DNA of 64,000 bases from Rossellomorea marisflavi. GTDB taxonomy: Bacteria; Bacillota; Bacilli; Bacillales; Bacillaceae_B. Positions 1 through 9,509 of the stretch are shown here, one piece after another. Below the pieces are notes generated by a model, which was not told where the DNA came from, did not search any database, and saw only the letters and a list, made by a program, of their open reading frames with translations. Location: positions 62,001 through 126,000 of the forward strand of contig CP033051.1 of NCBI GenBank assembly GCA_003667865.1, written 5' to 3'. Numbering within the stretch: position 1 is the stretch's first letter; the number at the start of each line of letters is the position of its first letter. The position numbers were made by a program, and so were the translations under genes.

Positions 1-478
<478 letters not shown>

Positions 479-506
479 TTAGGGCGTTTAAAGTTAGGGA
501 AAAACA

Positions 507-760
507 AAAATGCCCCTGCAAATATGCAGGGACGCTGTCGCGCGGTACCACCCAAATTAAGGAAATATCCTTCACTTTATACGTTAACGGTTCGTTCCGT
601 TTGCTGCTACTATAAGGTTCACAACAAATGCTCCAGGACGTAATTCATATACTATTTGTGACAGTTTGCACCAAACACTGCCTCTCTTCATAACAGGGAT
701 AGCATACTACTGAGTTCCTTTCACAGCAGTTTCATATAGAATTGTATAATGTGGTTTTAT
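507..760 (-). promoter_or_regulatory. T-box leader of tyrS with terminator
   Basis: Read on the minus strand, the leader contains the conserved T-box sequence GGGTGGTACCGCG (about 540-552), which pairs with the tRNA acceptor end. It is followed by a GC-rich terminator hairpin (CCCTGCATATTTGCAGGG, then GCATTTTTG) at about 507-535. Stem I sequence such as AGTAGTATGCTATCCCTG lies at the 5' end. A TAC codon in ATGAATTACG (about 640-650) is the likely tyrosine specifier, judged by analogy with the leuS leader in this window. Known role of the family: uncharged tRNA stabilises the antiterminator. Confidence 0.92.
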
Positions 761-874
761 CACAAACTAATGTTAGAAGTCAATAGGCCTTTATTAAATC
801 ATTAGTAATTTTGACAATTATGACTTACCATCCCTCTTAAAGAATTTAGTAATTGAAACTAATATTAATTCACA

Positions 875-1008
875 GAGTTGATTGGAGCGGAAGGTGCTTG
901 ACTCCTGCGGGACTAGCGGGTCAGGTGAGACCCCACATGAGCGTAGCGAAGAGGAGGCTCACCGCCCGCCCCGCGGAAAGCAAGCACCTGGAGCGGAAAG
1001 CAACGGAC
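875..1008. repeat. Dispersed hairpin repeat, copy A
   Basis: First of seven related intergenic elements in this window. It runs from GAGTTGATTGGAGCGGAAGG to CAAGCACCTGGAGCGGAAAG-CAACGGAC. Nested inverted pieces are visible: GGTGCTTG with CAAGCACC, and GGTGAG with CTCACC. GGAGCGGAA also occurs as a direct repeat at both ends. This copy has the short apical loop (about 134 bp in all). It sits between the divergent tyrS leader and the penicillin-binding protein gene. Two overlapping frames through it are open by chance and are not genes. Confidence 0.88.
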
Positions 1009-1091
1009 ACTATCACAAACCCTCCTCCTTTATGCCTTCTCATTCGGCACTCAAATTACCAATTGTAACACTTACTAGAGCCGTTATGTGC

Positions 1092-1097
1092 TATAAT
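1092..1097 (+). promoter_or_regulatory. Extended -10 promoter element of the penicillin-binding protein gene
   Basis: TATAAT at 1092-1097 is preceded by TG one base upstream (TGCTATAAT), an extended -10 for sigma-A. No good -35 is seen at 17 bases. The AGGAGG ribosome site follows at about 1110-1115, so the leader would be very short. Confidence 0.55.
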
Positions 1098-1123
1098 AAT
1101 AATGTTTTAGGAGGATTGAGACT

Positions 1124-4123
1124 ATGAAAAACTCTTGGAGTAAAATTATTGAGCGTTTATCTCCCATACTAAACGTTTTTCGAAACCATAGATTCAAGAA
1201 AAACTTTCGCATTACCTATGGTGTTTTTTGGAACTTATTACTTATTTTTATGATTATATCAGTCATTGGACTAACTTTTGCTGGCGGAGTTGGTGCTGGT
1301 TACTTTGCTTCACTAGTAAAGGACGAGCCTATTCGCCCCTACGAGGACATGCAAAAGGATATTTATAATTATGAGGAGATATCAGAGCTTTACTTTGCAA
1401 ATAACAAGTACTTAGGAAAGCTCCGCTCAGACCTTGAACGTGAAGAAGTGAGCCTAGACCAAATATCAGACTATCTTAAGAAGGCTGTAATTGTAACGGA
1501 AGATGAGTATTTTGAAGAGCATAATGGAATTGTACCTAAGGCCATCCTTCGTGCCATTGTTCAAGAGTTTACAAACTCTTCTACACAGACAGGTGGGAGT
1601 ACACTTACACAACAATTGATCAAAATGCAAATTCTAACGAATGAAGTATCTTTTGACCGAAAGGCAAAGGAAATTCTGCTTGCGTTAAGATTAGAGCGAT
1701 TCTTTGAAAAAGATGAAATTCTTGAAGCCTATTTAAATGTCGCAACATTGGGACGAAATTCATCAGGACAAAATATTGCAGGAGTTCAAACGGCAGCACA
1801 AGGTATTTTCGGTGTCGACGCTAAAGATCTTTCACTTCCACAAGCTGCATTCATTGCGGGATTACCTCAGGCACCTTTTGCTTATACACCATTCACAAAT
1901 AGTGGTGAAGTAAAGGAAAATTTAGAACCTGGAATCTCACGTATGAATACCGTTTTATATAGGATGCTTGAGGAAAACGCAATCACAAAGGAACAATACG
2001 AGGAAGCCGTAGCCTATGATATCAGCAAAGATTTTATTAAGCCAAAAGCTTCACCAACAGAGAATTATCCATTTTTAGCAGCTGAGCTTGAGCGCAGAGC
2101 AATTAGTATTATTGCTGAAGTACTTGCAGAAAAAGATGGGTATTCGAAAGATGATTTGTCTTCAAATGATGAGCTATTAGAAAAATATATGACATTAGCT
2201 GATCGTGATATCCGTAAGAGTGGTTATAAAATTCACTCAACGATCAACAAAGACATTTATGATAGTATGCAAAAAACAAAGGATGAATACGAGTTATATG
2301 GTCATACCTTCGTTGAGGAAGTAACAGACTCCGAAACTGGTGAAACGACAACTGTTGAAAAACCTGTACAGGTCGGGGCGATTATGATAGAGAATCAAAC
2401 TGGTAAAATCATTAGTTTTGTTGGAGGTCGTGACTTCAAGACTGAGCAAATTAACCATGCTACACAATCACTAAGACAAAATGGTTCAACCATGAAACCA
2501 CTGCTTGTATATGCACCGGCATTAGAATATGGCTTAATCTCTCCAGGTTCACCAATACCTGATGTAGAAATGTCCATAACTACCGGCGATGGGAAGCTTT
2601 GGGAACCACAAAACTACTCTTATGATTACAATGGTTTATTCCCTGCTAGATATGCACTTGCTGAGTCACTTAACATTCCAGCAGCACGAACATACGTTAA
2701 TATCCTGAACCAAAACAAAACGCCTGTAGACTTCTTAGAGAAAATGGGATTTAGTACATTAACGAATACTGAAAAAGAAATACCAGCATTGTCTTTAGGT
2801 GCAATGACAAACGGCGTTACCTTAGAAGAGAACGTAAATGCTTACACAACTTTTGCCAATGACGGTAAATTTATTGATGCCTATATGATTGAAAAGATTG
2901 TTGATGATGAAGGGAATATTGTCTATGAGCACAAGGTAGAGCCTGTAGATGTATTTACCCCTCAAACAGCTTATTTAACAATTGATATGATGCGTGATAC
3001 ATTAAACCACTATGCTGGAACTGGGCGCTACGCTAAGAGATTCCTAAATTTCAGTTCTGATTGGGCTGGAAAATCTGGTACAACAAACGATTGGAAAGAC
3101 CATTGGTTTATTGCCTCTAATCCGAACATTACTTTTGGAACTTGGTTTGGGTATGATGAACCAAGAGCAATGAACATCTACACAGGTACTTATGGACATT
3201 ATGGATTGCGTAACATTCGACTATGGTCACAATTCTTAAACAACTCTAGAGATTTAGCACCTGAATTAATTGATCCAGAAGATTCGTTTAAGATGCCAGG
3301 TGGAATCGTCAGAAGATCTTATTGTTCCATTTCCGGTCTTCTTCCTTCTGAAGCATGTAGCAGAGCTGGACTTGTACAAACTGACTTATTCAATGCTAAC
3401 TACGTACCGAATAAGATAGACGATAGCCTGCTTGATAGCAGGTATGTCATGATCAATGATAAGAAGTACCTTGCTTTAGACTCTACACCTGAAGAATTCT
3501 CAGAGCCAGGCGTCATTTTAAATCCTGAATTTGTAGATACTGTTCTTGCAGGTATTAAGGCCGATCCACGACAGCTTGTACCTACTGAAAATGAACGATT
3601 TAAAAACATTCTCGTAACCGAAAATAAACTTGAGGATGATGGTACTGCACCGGGAACAGTGAGCCTTAAAGCCTCAGGAAAAACCCTAAGTTGGACACCG
3701 TCACCAAGCAGTGATGTAGTGGGTTATCGGATCTATAAGAGTTCAGAAAGTGGTGTCACTAAGGTTGGAAGTGTAAAAGTGTCTCAAGCCTTAACTCTTA
3801 CAGTACAAAACGGTAAATATTATGTAGCAGCTGTAGATATTAGTGGGAAAGAATCGACACCATCTAACACTGTCCAAATCGGAAAGCCAAAACCTTCAGA
3901 AGAGGAACCAAACGATCCTAATGAGGATAAACCAGAAGAAGACAGTAATTCGGAAGACCCACCTACGAATGATGAGGATTCCGGTAGTGGAGATGAACCA
4001 GCAGATGGTTCTAATGGGGATGAAAACGATGATTCTACTGATGACAATGGCAATGAAAATAGTGGTGGAAATGATTCTAGTGACCCCGATAATCCAACTG
4101 AGGAAGACTTATTGAATTTGTAG
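1124..4123 (+). CDS. Class A penicillin-binding protein (PBP1A family) with FN3 domain and acidic tail
   Basis: Bifunctional peptidoglycan synthase: glycosyltransferase plus DD-transpeptidase, anchored in the membrane with the bulk outside. 999 residues. One membrane segment lies at about 36-60. The glycosyltransferase domain follows, with catalytic Glu126 in TEDEYFEEHNG and the GGSTLTQQ motif. The transpeptidase has nucleophile Ser455 in STMK, SLN in AESLN, and KSGTT at Lys650. A fibronectin type III domain occupies about 842-920. The last 79 residues are Asp/Glu/Asn/Ser rich and probably disordered. The ATG has AGGAGG 8 bases upstream. The gene lies between tyrS and acsA and ends at a bidirectional terminator. 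Which of the Bacillus PBP1 paralogues it corresponds to is not certain, so no symbol is given. Confidence 0.93.
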   Translation: MKNSWSKIIERLSPILNVFRNHRFKKNFRITYGVFWNLLLIFMIISVIGLTFAGGVGAGYFASLVKDEPIRPYEDMQKDIYNYEEISELYFANNKYLGKLRSDLEREEVSLDQISDYLKKAVIVTEDEYFEEHNGIVPKAILRAIVQEFTNSSTQTGGSTLTQQLIKMQILTNEVSFDRKAKEILLALRLERFFEKDEILEAYLNVATLGRNSSGQNIAGVQTAAQGIFGVDAKDLSLPQAAFIAGLPQAPFAYTPFTNSGEVKENLEPGISRMNTVLYRMLEENAITKEQYEEAVAYDISKDFIKPKASPTENYPFLAAELERRAISIIAEVLAEKDGYSKDDLSSNDELLEKYMTLADRDIRKSGYKIHSTINKDIYDSMQKTKDEYELYGHTFVEEVTDSETGETTTVEKPVQVGAIMIENQTGKIISFVGGRDFKTEQINHATQSLRQNGSTMKPLLVYAPALEYGLISPGSPIPDVEMSITTGDGKLWEPQNYSYDYNGLFPARYALAESLNIPAARTYVNILNQNKTPVDFLEKMGFSTLTNTEKEIPALSLGAMTNGVTLEENVNAYTTFANDGKFIDAYMIEKIVDDEGNIVYEHKVEPVDVFTPQTAYLTIDMMRDTLNHYAGTGRYAKRFLNFSSDWAGKSGTTNDWKDHWFIASNPNITFGTWFGYDEPRAMNIYTGTYGHYGLRNIRLWSQFLNNSRDLAPELIDPEDSFKMPGGIVRRSYCSISGLLPSEACSRAGLVQTDLFNANYVPNKIDDSLLDSRYVMINDKKYLALDSTPEEFSEPGVILNPEFVDTVLAGIKADPRQLVPTENERFKNILVTENKLEDDGTAPGTVSLKASGKTLSWTPSPSSDVVGYRIYKSSESGVTKVGSVKVSQALTLTVQNGKYYVAAVDISGKESTPSNTVQIGKPKPSEEEPNDPNEDKPEEDSNSEDPPTNDEDSGSGDEPADGSNGDENDDSTDDNGNENSGGNDSSDPDNPTEEDLLNL

Positions 4124-4150
4124 CATCGATTGTACAAATAATCGCAAATA

Positions 4151-4195
4151 AAAAAGCATGGCAGTGAAATATAACTGCCATGCTTTTTGTTTTTA
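4151..4195. terminator. Bidirectional terminator between the PBP gene and acsA
   Basis: AAAAAGCATGGCAGT pairs with ACTGCCATGCTTTTT across an 8-base loop. A-tract and T-tract flanks suit termination in both directions of this convergent pair. Confidence 0.9.
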
Positions 4196-4208
4196 TATAA
4201 AGGTTGGG

Positions 4209-5927
4209 TTAATCTTCCATTGTTGATAAATCACCAGTTGGTAAGTCAAGCTCCCACGCTTTAAGTACACGACGCATGATCTTTCCACTTCGTGTTTTTG
4301 GTAATTTATCCTTAAATTCGATTTCTCTTGGAGCTGCATGTGCTGCAAGACCTTTCTTAACAAACTGACGGATTTCTTCTTTTAACTCATCAGTCATTTC
4401 ATATCCATCTCGCAGTGCTATAAATGCTTTGATAATTTCACCACGAACAGGGTCTGGTTTCCCTATAACACCAGCTTCGGCTACTGCAGGATGCTCTACT
4501 AGTTTGCTTTCTACTTCAAATGGACCTACTCGCTCCCCAGATGTCATAATAACGTCATCAATTCGCCCTTGGAACCAGAAATAACCGTCTTCATCCATAT
4601 AAGCAGAATCCCCTGATACATACCAATCACCTGGCATAAAATAAGAGTCATATTTCTCTTGGTTTTTCCAAATTGTATGCATCATGGATGGCCAGCCTTT
4701 TTTAATTGCTAAGTTGCCCATTCGATTTGGTGGCAATTCATTTCCTTGGTCATCAACGATTGCTGCTATGACACCTGGAATTGGTTTCCCCATTGAACCT
4801 GGCTTCACTTCCATTGAAGGATAGTTACAAATTAATTGGCCGCCAGTTTCAGTCATCCACCATGTATCATGAATTCTTAATTGGAATACCTTCATTCCCC
4901 AACGAATGACCTCAGGGTTTAATGGCTCTCCTACACTTAAGATATGTCGAAGAGAGCTAAGATTAAATTCTTTCACAAGTCCGTCCCCAGCTCCCATTAA
5001 CATTCGAAAAGCAGTTGGCGCACTATACCAAACCGTAATACCAAAATCCTCAATTGTCTTATACCAGTTTTCTGGTTTAAATCTACCTCCGACAATGACA
5101 TTCGATGTTCCCGTTAGCCATGGACCAAAAATACCATATGAAGTACCTGTTACCCAGCCTGGATCTGCAGTACACCAGAAAACATCATCTTCTTTTAAGT
5201 CTAATACCCATTTTGCTGTTTGATAATGCTGAATCATCGCATTATGTACATGGAGTACACCTTTAGGTTTTCCTGTTGAACCTGATGTGTAATGTAAAAT
5301 AAGACCGTCCGTACGATCTACCCATTCAATATCAATGTCTTGGCTTACTTCATTGAATTTTTTTAGAAAATCTATATATTTATGATCCTCCTGAATGTCT
5401 GTACCCACAAGGAATATATTCTTTAAATGAGGGAGTTCATCCACTGGTACTCGCTGTAATAATTCAGGGGTCGTCACAAGTACTTTTGCTTCGCTATCTT
5501 GTAAGCGATCTCGAACAGCACCTTCCATGAATGCTTCAAATAAAGGACCAACAATAGCACCTAATTTTATTGCACCTAAAACGGCAAAATATAATTCTGG
5601 AGAGCGCGGCATAAATATAAAGACACGATCACCTTTCTCGACATCACCAAAACGTTTTAGTACATTTCCTGCTTTATTCGATAAATTTTTCATATCCCTA
5701 AATGTATATTTTTCATTACGCTCTGGGTCTCTATAGTATAGGGCAACTTTATTCTTGTTTGCAGTTTCTACATGTCGATCAATGGCTTCATAAGCTAGGT
5801 TAACTCGTCCCGTTTCATACCATGAAAAATTCTTTTCAGCTTCTTTCCAATCAAAAGACTTGTACTGTTCATCATAATTCACTAGATTAAAATTCCCTTG
5901 AGTGACTGGTAGCGCTTCCACCTTCAT
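4209..5927 (-). CDS. acsA: Acetyl-CoA synthetase
   Basis: Activates acetate to acetyl-CoA through acetyl-AMP, allowing growth on acetate. 572 residues, the same length as B. subtilis AcsA. The adenylate-forming motif YTSGSTGKPKGV is present, as is the C-terminal PKTRSGKIMRR, whose Lys549 is the residue that AcuA acetylates to switch the enzyme off (established for B. subtilis). The divergent neighbours acuABC encode that control system. The ATG follows AAGGGGG. A sigma-A promoter is visible upstream (TTGAGA, 17 bases, TATAAT at 5990-5962), and a cre-like sequence lies further upstream. Confidence 0.96.
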   Translation of the reverse strand: MKVEALPVTQGNFNLVNYDEQYKSFDWKEAEKNFSWYETGRVNLAYEAIDRHVETANKNKVALYYRDPERNEKYTFRDMKNLSNKAGNVLKRFGDVEKGDRVFIFMPRSPELYFAVLGAIKLGAIVGPLFEAFMEGAVRDRLQDSEAKVLVTTPELLQRVPVDELPHLKNIFLVGTDIQEDHKYIDFLKKFNEVSQDIDIEWVDRTDGLILHYTSGSTGKPKGVLHVHNAMIQHYQTAKWVLDLKEDDVFWCTADPGWVTGTSYGIFGPWLTGTSNVIVGGRFKPENWYKTIEDFGITVWYSAPTAFRMLMGAGDGLVKEFNLSSLRHILSVGEPLNPEVIRWGMKVFQLRIHDTWWMTETGGQLICNYPSMEVKPGSMGKPIPGVIAAIVDDQGNELPPNRMGNLAIKKGWPSMMHTIWKNQEKYDSYFMPGDWYVSGDSAYMDEDGYFWFQGRIDDVIMTSGERVGPFEVESKLVEHPAVAEAGVIGKPDPVRGEIIKAFIALRDGYEMTDELKEEIRQFVKKGLAAHAAPREIEFKDKLPKTRSGKIMRRVLKAWELDLPTGDLSTMED

Positions 5928-5961
5928 AACTAGAATCCCCCTTACTTAAATTAACAATTTT

Positions 5962-5990
5962 ATTATAGTATAAGTTTACTATATTCTCAA
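5962..5990 (-). promoter_or_regulatory. Sigma-A promoter of acsA
   Basis: On the minus strand, TTGAGA (5990-5985) and TATAAT (5967-5962) are separated by exactly 17 bases, about 35 bases upstream of the acsA start. Confidence 0.75.
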
Positions 5991-6051
5991 TTTTTTAAAT
6001 ATTGTACTTTTTTTACACATTCCTTTAATATAAATTTTAAATAGCTTGTTC

Positions 6052-6065
6052 TGCATTCGATTACA
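6052..6065 (-). promoter_or_regulatory. Candidate cre (CcpA) site in the acsA-acuA intergenic region
   Basis: TGTAATCGAATGCA on the minus strand matches 12 of 14 positions of the cre consensus TGWAANCGNTNWCA, including the central CG. It lies about 62 bases upstream of the acsA -35. In B. subtilis acsA and acuABC are CcpA-controlled; that this particular sequence is bound is an inference. Confidence 0.5.
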
Positions 6066-6126
6066 CATAGTATAGTGTATTGAAAACAGAAGATAGACAT
6101 GATAAAAAATTTAGAAGCGACATTCA

Positions 6127-6156
6127 TGAAAAAGATAACTCATTTTTATGTATAAT
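6127..6156 (+). promoter_or_regulatory. acuA promoter region with a second cre-like sequence
   Basis: A TATAAT -10 lies at 6151-6156. Overlapping the expected -35 is TGAAAAAGATAACT (6127-6140), a 14-mer that departs from the cre consensus at two defined positions. CcpA bound there would occlude RNA polymerase. The -35 itself is not recognisable. Confidence 0.45.
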
Positions 6157-6189
6157 AGATTTAGGTAATTTTATTTAGGTGGTGACCCA

Positions 6190-6822
6190 ATGAATTTTCA
6201 AAAGACTTACAATGCAATGGAGCTAAAAACAACAAAAGGGGATCTTATTATTGAAGGTCCAATTACAAGTAAACAGCTTGCAAGTCTAGAATTTCATGAG
6301 GACCTTGTGGCTTTTCGTCCTCCAGTTCAACAGCACAAAGCTCTAGTAGAGATTGCGAATTTACCAGAAGGTAGAATTATTATTGCAAGAGATCGTGACA
6401 CCATAGTTGGCTATGTAACCTATTTATATCCGGACCCTTTAGAGAGATGGTCACAAGGAAGTATGGAAGACTTAATTGAATTGGGTGCAATTGAAGTGAT
6501 TCCTAAATTTAGGGGTGCTTCGGTAGGGAAAAATCTATTACGAGTTTCTATGATGGATGATGCAATGGAAGATTATATTATTATCACGACAGAATATTAT
6601 TGGCACTGGGATCTGAAGGGAACAGGCTTAAATGTCTGGGAATATCGTAAAGTGATGGAAAAGATGATGAATGCTGGCGGTCTAGAATGGTATGCAACAG
6701 ATGATCCGGAGATTAGTTCACACCCAGCAAACTGCTTAATGGCGCGAATGGGTAAAAGAGTAAACCCTGATTCAATCCAACAATTTGATCGTCTTCGCTT
6801 TATGAATCGTTTTATGTACTAA
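6190..6822 (+). CDS. acuA: Acetoin utilisation protein AcuA, GNAT lysine acetyltransferase
   Basis: GNAT-family protein acetyltransferase that inactivates AcsA by acetylating its active-site lysine (known in B. subtilis). 210 residues, the usual length. A GNAT acetyl-CoA region is visible around IELGAIEVIPKFRGASVGKNLL (about 97-118). First gene of acuA-acuB-acuC, divergent from its substrate gene acsA. The start ATG is preceded by AGGTGGTG. The 34-base gap to acuB suggests one transcript. Confidence 0.95.
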   Translation: MNFQKTYNAMELKTTKGDLIIEGPITSKQLASLEFHEDLVAFRPPVQQHKALVEIANLPEGRIIIARDRDTIVGYVTYLYPDPLERWSQGSMEDLIELGAIEVIPKFRGASVGKNLLRVSMMDDAMEDYIIITTEYYWHWDLKGTGLNVWEYRKVMEKMMNAGGLEWYATDDPEISSHPANCLMARMGKRVNPDSIQQFDRLRFMNRFMY

Positions 6823-6856
6823 GTTCACTAGTTTTCAATGAGAAAGGGGAATAACC

Positions 6857-7501
6857 ATGATTGTTGAAGAAATCATGAATACAAACGTTCAAGTGTTGTC
6901 TCAAGACGATACGATTGAAGCAGCTATGATTTGTATGAGAAAAAACAAAATCAAGCATATTCCCATTGTCGACCCTGAGCAACGAGTAGTCGGAATCATA
7001 AGTGATCGTGATGTAAAAGATGCTACACCTTCTATATTCCAACTTGATGATGTTCGACAAGAGCTTCAAAAGCCTCTGAAGCTAATCATGAAAAAAGAGG
7101 TTATAACGGGACATCCTCTTGATTTTGTAGAAGAAGTAGCTACGCTATTCTTTGAACACCGAATTAGTTGCTTACCAATAACTAGAGAAAATAAACTGGT
7201 GGGGATTGTTACAGAAACAGACCTCTTACATACTCTTATCCAATTAACAGGAGCAAACCAACCAGGCTCTCAAATCGAAGTGAAGGTACCAAATAAATCA
7301 GGGATGTTGTACGAGGTTGCAGGAATCATTCGAGAGCACAATGCCAATATTCACACTGTCCTTGTCTATCCTTTTAAACAAGATGACTCGTATAAAGTAT
7401 TGGTTTTTCGTGTTAGAACAATGAATCCACTAGAAGTAATCGATACATTGAGAGAAAGAGGCTATGAGGTGCTATGGCCGAACTTACCGGGGATTTCATA
7501 A
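6857..7501 (+). CDS. acuB: AcuB, CBS-domain and ACT-domain protein
   Basis: 214 residues. Two CBS motifs (about 1-60 and 72-130, the second with the phrase LVGIVTETDLLHTL) are followed by an ACT-like domain from about 138 (IEVKVPNKSGMLYEVAGII). CBS pairs usually bind adenine nucleotides and ACT domains bind small ligands, so a sensory role is likely; the exact function in the acu operon is not established. AAAGGGG precedes the ATG. Its TAA stop shares one base with the acuC ATG (TAATG), which implies translational coupling. Confidence 0.94.
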   Translation: MIVEEIMNTNVQVLSQDDTIEAAMICMRKNKIKHIPIVDPEQRVVGIISDRDVKDATPSIFQLDDVRQELQKPLKLIMKKEVITGHPLDFVEEVATLFFEHRISCLPITRENKLVGIVTETDLLHTLIQLTGANQPGSQIEVKVPNKSGMLYEVAGIIREHNANIHTVLVYPFKQDDSYKVLVFRVRTMNPLEVIDTLRERGYEVLWPNLPGIS

Positions 7502-8673
7502 TGAGTAAGGATGCCGTTTTTATATTTTCTGATGAATTATTGCGCTATCGTTTCTCAGACCAACATCCTTTCAATCAATTTCGAATTACACTTACAATGG
7601 ACCTGTTACATAAGCTTGATGCATTAAGTGATGAAGACATTGTTCCACCAAGAATGGCGACAGATGAAGAGTTACTTTTAAATCACGATATCCATTATGT
7701 AAACGCTATCAAATCTGCTAGTGTCGGAACACTTTCAGCTGATAAGGCTGAGAGTTATGGTATTGGAACCGAAGATACTCCTATTTTTAAAGGGATGCAT
7801 GATGCTAGTGCCTATTTAGTAGGAGGCACATTAACAGCAGTTGATTATGTTATGAGTGGAAAGGCTAAGCACGCTCTTCATTTAGGTGGCGGCTTGCATC
7901 ATGGTTTTAAAGGAAGAGCTTCTGGGTTCTGCGTGTATAACGATAGCTCTGTAGCTATTAAATACTTACAAGAAAAATATAATGCTAGAGTTCTCTATGT
8001 CGATACAGATGCTCACCACGGTGATGGTGTTCAATGGTCTTTTTACGATGACCCCAATGTATGTACGCTTTCCATTCATGAAACAGGAAGATACTTATTC
8101 CCAGGTACAGGCAATATTAATGAACGTGGCAATGGCAAAGGCTACGGTTATGCTTTTAATATACCACTCGATGCGTTTACTGAGGACGAGTCTTTTTTAA
8201 ACGCATATGAAACAGCCTTTCGAGAAATTATTGAATATTTCAAACCTGATGTAATTTTGACACAAAATGGTGCAGATGCGCATTATTATGACCCTTTAAC
8301 ACATTTATCATCAACAATGAAAATCTATAAGCATATACCTGCTTTAGCACATCAGCTTGCTCATGAATATTGTGAAGGAAGATGGATTGCAGTTGGTGGC
8401 GGTGGATATGATATTTGGCGAGTTGTTCCAAGAGCTTGGTCTTTAATTTGGCTTGAGATGACAAATCAGACTTCATTAACCCAAAACTTCCCGGAAAGAT
8501 GGGTAGCAGAATGGGAAACAAAATCACCCTTCTCCCTCCCAGTAAGCTGGGATGATCCTAGTACAATGTATCCTGCAATACCAAGAAAACAAGAGATCTC
8601 AGAGAAGAATTTCAACACACTTGAGAAGGCTCTTTTTATGATTCGTCAACAGCAGAATAACGTAAAAAAATAA
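7501..8673 (+). CDS. acuC: AcuC, class I-type histone deacetylase-family protein
   Basis: Zn-dependent lysine deacetylase that reactivates acetylated AcsA (known in B. subtilis). 390 residues from the ATG at 7501, which overlaps the acuB stop. A longer frame opens at 7474 inside acuB, but the homologous start MSKDAVFIF and the GGGGA site favour 7501. Signature residues of the arginase/deacetylase fold are present: His133-His134 in GGLHHGF, the metal ligands in DTDAHHGDG (Asp168, Asp170, His172, His173), and GGGGYD near the C-terminus. It closes the operon before a terminator shared with motS. Confidence 0.95.
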   Translation: MSKDAVFIFSDELLRYRFSDQHPFNQFRITLTMDLLHKLDALSDEDIVPPRMATDEELLLNHDIHYVNAIKSASVGTLSADKAESYGIGTEDTPIFKGMHDASAYLVGGTLTAVDYVMSGKAKHALHLGGGLHHGFKGRASGFCVYNDSSVAIKYLQEKYNARVLYVDTDAHHGDGVQWSFYDDPNVCTLSIHETGRYLFPGTGNINERGNGKGYGYAFNIPLDAFTEDESFLNAYETAFREIIEYFKPDVILTQNGADAHYYDPLTHLSSTMKIYKHIPALAHQLAHEYCEGRWIAVGGGGYDIWRVVPRAWSLIWLEMTNQTSLTQNFPERWVAEWETKSPFSLPVSWDDPSTMYPAIPRKQEISEKNFNTLEKALFMIRQQQNNVKK

Positions 8674-8752
8674 ATAGAGGATGTCTCGAAACATCATGTT
8701 CCCTTTCAACAGCCTACTGTTGGAAGTTCATAGTATCGAGCCATCCTCTATT
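8673..8752. terminator. Terminator between acuC and motS
   Basis: AATAGAGGATG pairs with CATCCTCTATT around a 58-base interior. The interior holds TCTCGA/TCGAG and CAACAG/CTGTTG pairings, giving a long branched hairpin between convergent genes. Confidence 0.7.
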
Positions 8753-9509
8753 ATTGATTTTCCTGTGAGTCATCATAGCTTGGATCAGAAATGATGATTT
8801 CAACTCTTCTATTTTTTTGTAGGTTTTCACTAGTATCATTTGGTGCAATTGGTCTTGTATCTCCATATCCAACAGCCATGAACCTTTTCGGATCGAGATC
8901 ATGGTTCAATAGGAGGTATCGTATGACACCGCTCGCTCTTGACGAAGACAATTCCCAGTTTGAAGGGAATTGAGCCGTTGAAATTGGTCGATTATCCGTG
9001 TGACCTTCTACCTTAACAAAGTTAGGAATCCGTGAAAGCAGGTCCCCTACCTTATCTAAAAATGGGTAGGCACGTTCAAGAACAGTTGCTTTTCCGCTCT
9101 GAAACAATACTTGCTCTTCTAAAACAAGTACAACTCCTCTTTCAGTTCTTGTTGCAACAACAACATCCCCTAAATTATTCTCCTCAAGATATTCATTTAT
9201 CTCAGATAACAGCCTATTCAGTTGTTCATCTGCATTTTCCTCTGATTCAGACTCTTCAGGATCCTCAGCTGGTGTTTCCGTATCAGGCTGAGCCGATGGG
9301 TTCTCATTTGGAATTACAGAGGGATAGAATTCAAGGATCTGTCTTTGTTGAAAAGACTCTGCAATTGCTTTAAATTTTACGATATCGATTTGTGACATCG
9401 AGAATAATAAAATAAAAAATACTAAAATAAGCGTAATGAGATCAGAAAATGTAACCATCCAAAAAGGAGCACTTGGCTTGTTATCAGTTTTTCTTTGTTT
9501 AAGCTTCAT
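8751..9509 (-). CDS. motS: Flagellar stator subunit MotS (MotB family)
   Basis: Peptidoglycan-anchored half of the Na+-driven MotPS stator. 252 residues. One membrane helix at about 17-38 carries Asp23 in [17 protein letters not shown], the ion-binding acid of MotB proteins. A linker rich in Glu/Pro follows, then an OmpA-like peptidoglycan-binding domain ([10 protein letters not shown], about 155-245). It overlaps the end of motP by 11 bases. Assignment to the Na+ type rests on the ccpA-motP-motS order, as in B. subtilis, rather than on a measured ion preference. Confidence 0.93.
   Translation of the reverse strand: MKLKQRKTDNKPSAPFWMVTFSDLITLILVFFILLFSMSQIDIVKFKAIAESFQQRQILEFYPSVIPNENPSAQPDTETPAEDPEESESEENADEQLNRLLSEINEYLEENNLGDVVVATRTERGVVLVLEEQVLFQSGKATVLERAYPFLDKVGDLLSRIPNFVKVEGHTDNRPISTAQFPSNWELSSSRASGVIRYLLLNHDLDPKRFMAVGYGDTRPIAPNDTSENLQKNRRVEIIISDPSYDDSQENQ

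Noticed and set aside
853-1127. Two overlapping forward frames of 71 and 81 codons
   Set aside because: Both run through repeat copy A; the same peptide-like strings recur wherever the repeat occurs, and neither has a ribosome site.
3820-4137. Minus-strand frame of 105 codons and plus-strand frame of 90 codons in the PBP tail
   Set aside because: Low-complexity Asp/Glu codons leave the other frames open; no start signals.
8240-8527. Minus-strand frame inside acuC
   Set aside because: Shadow of a strongly conserved gene on the other strand.
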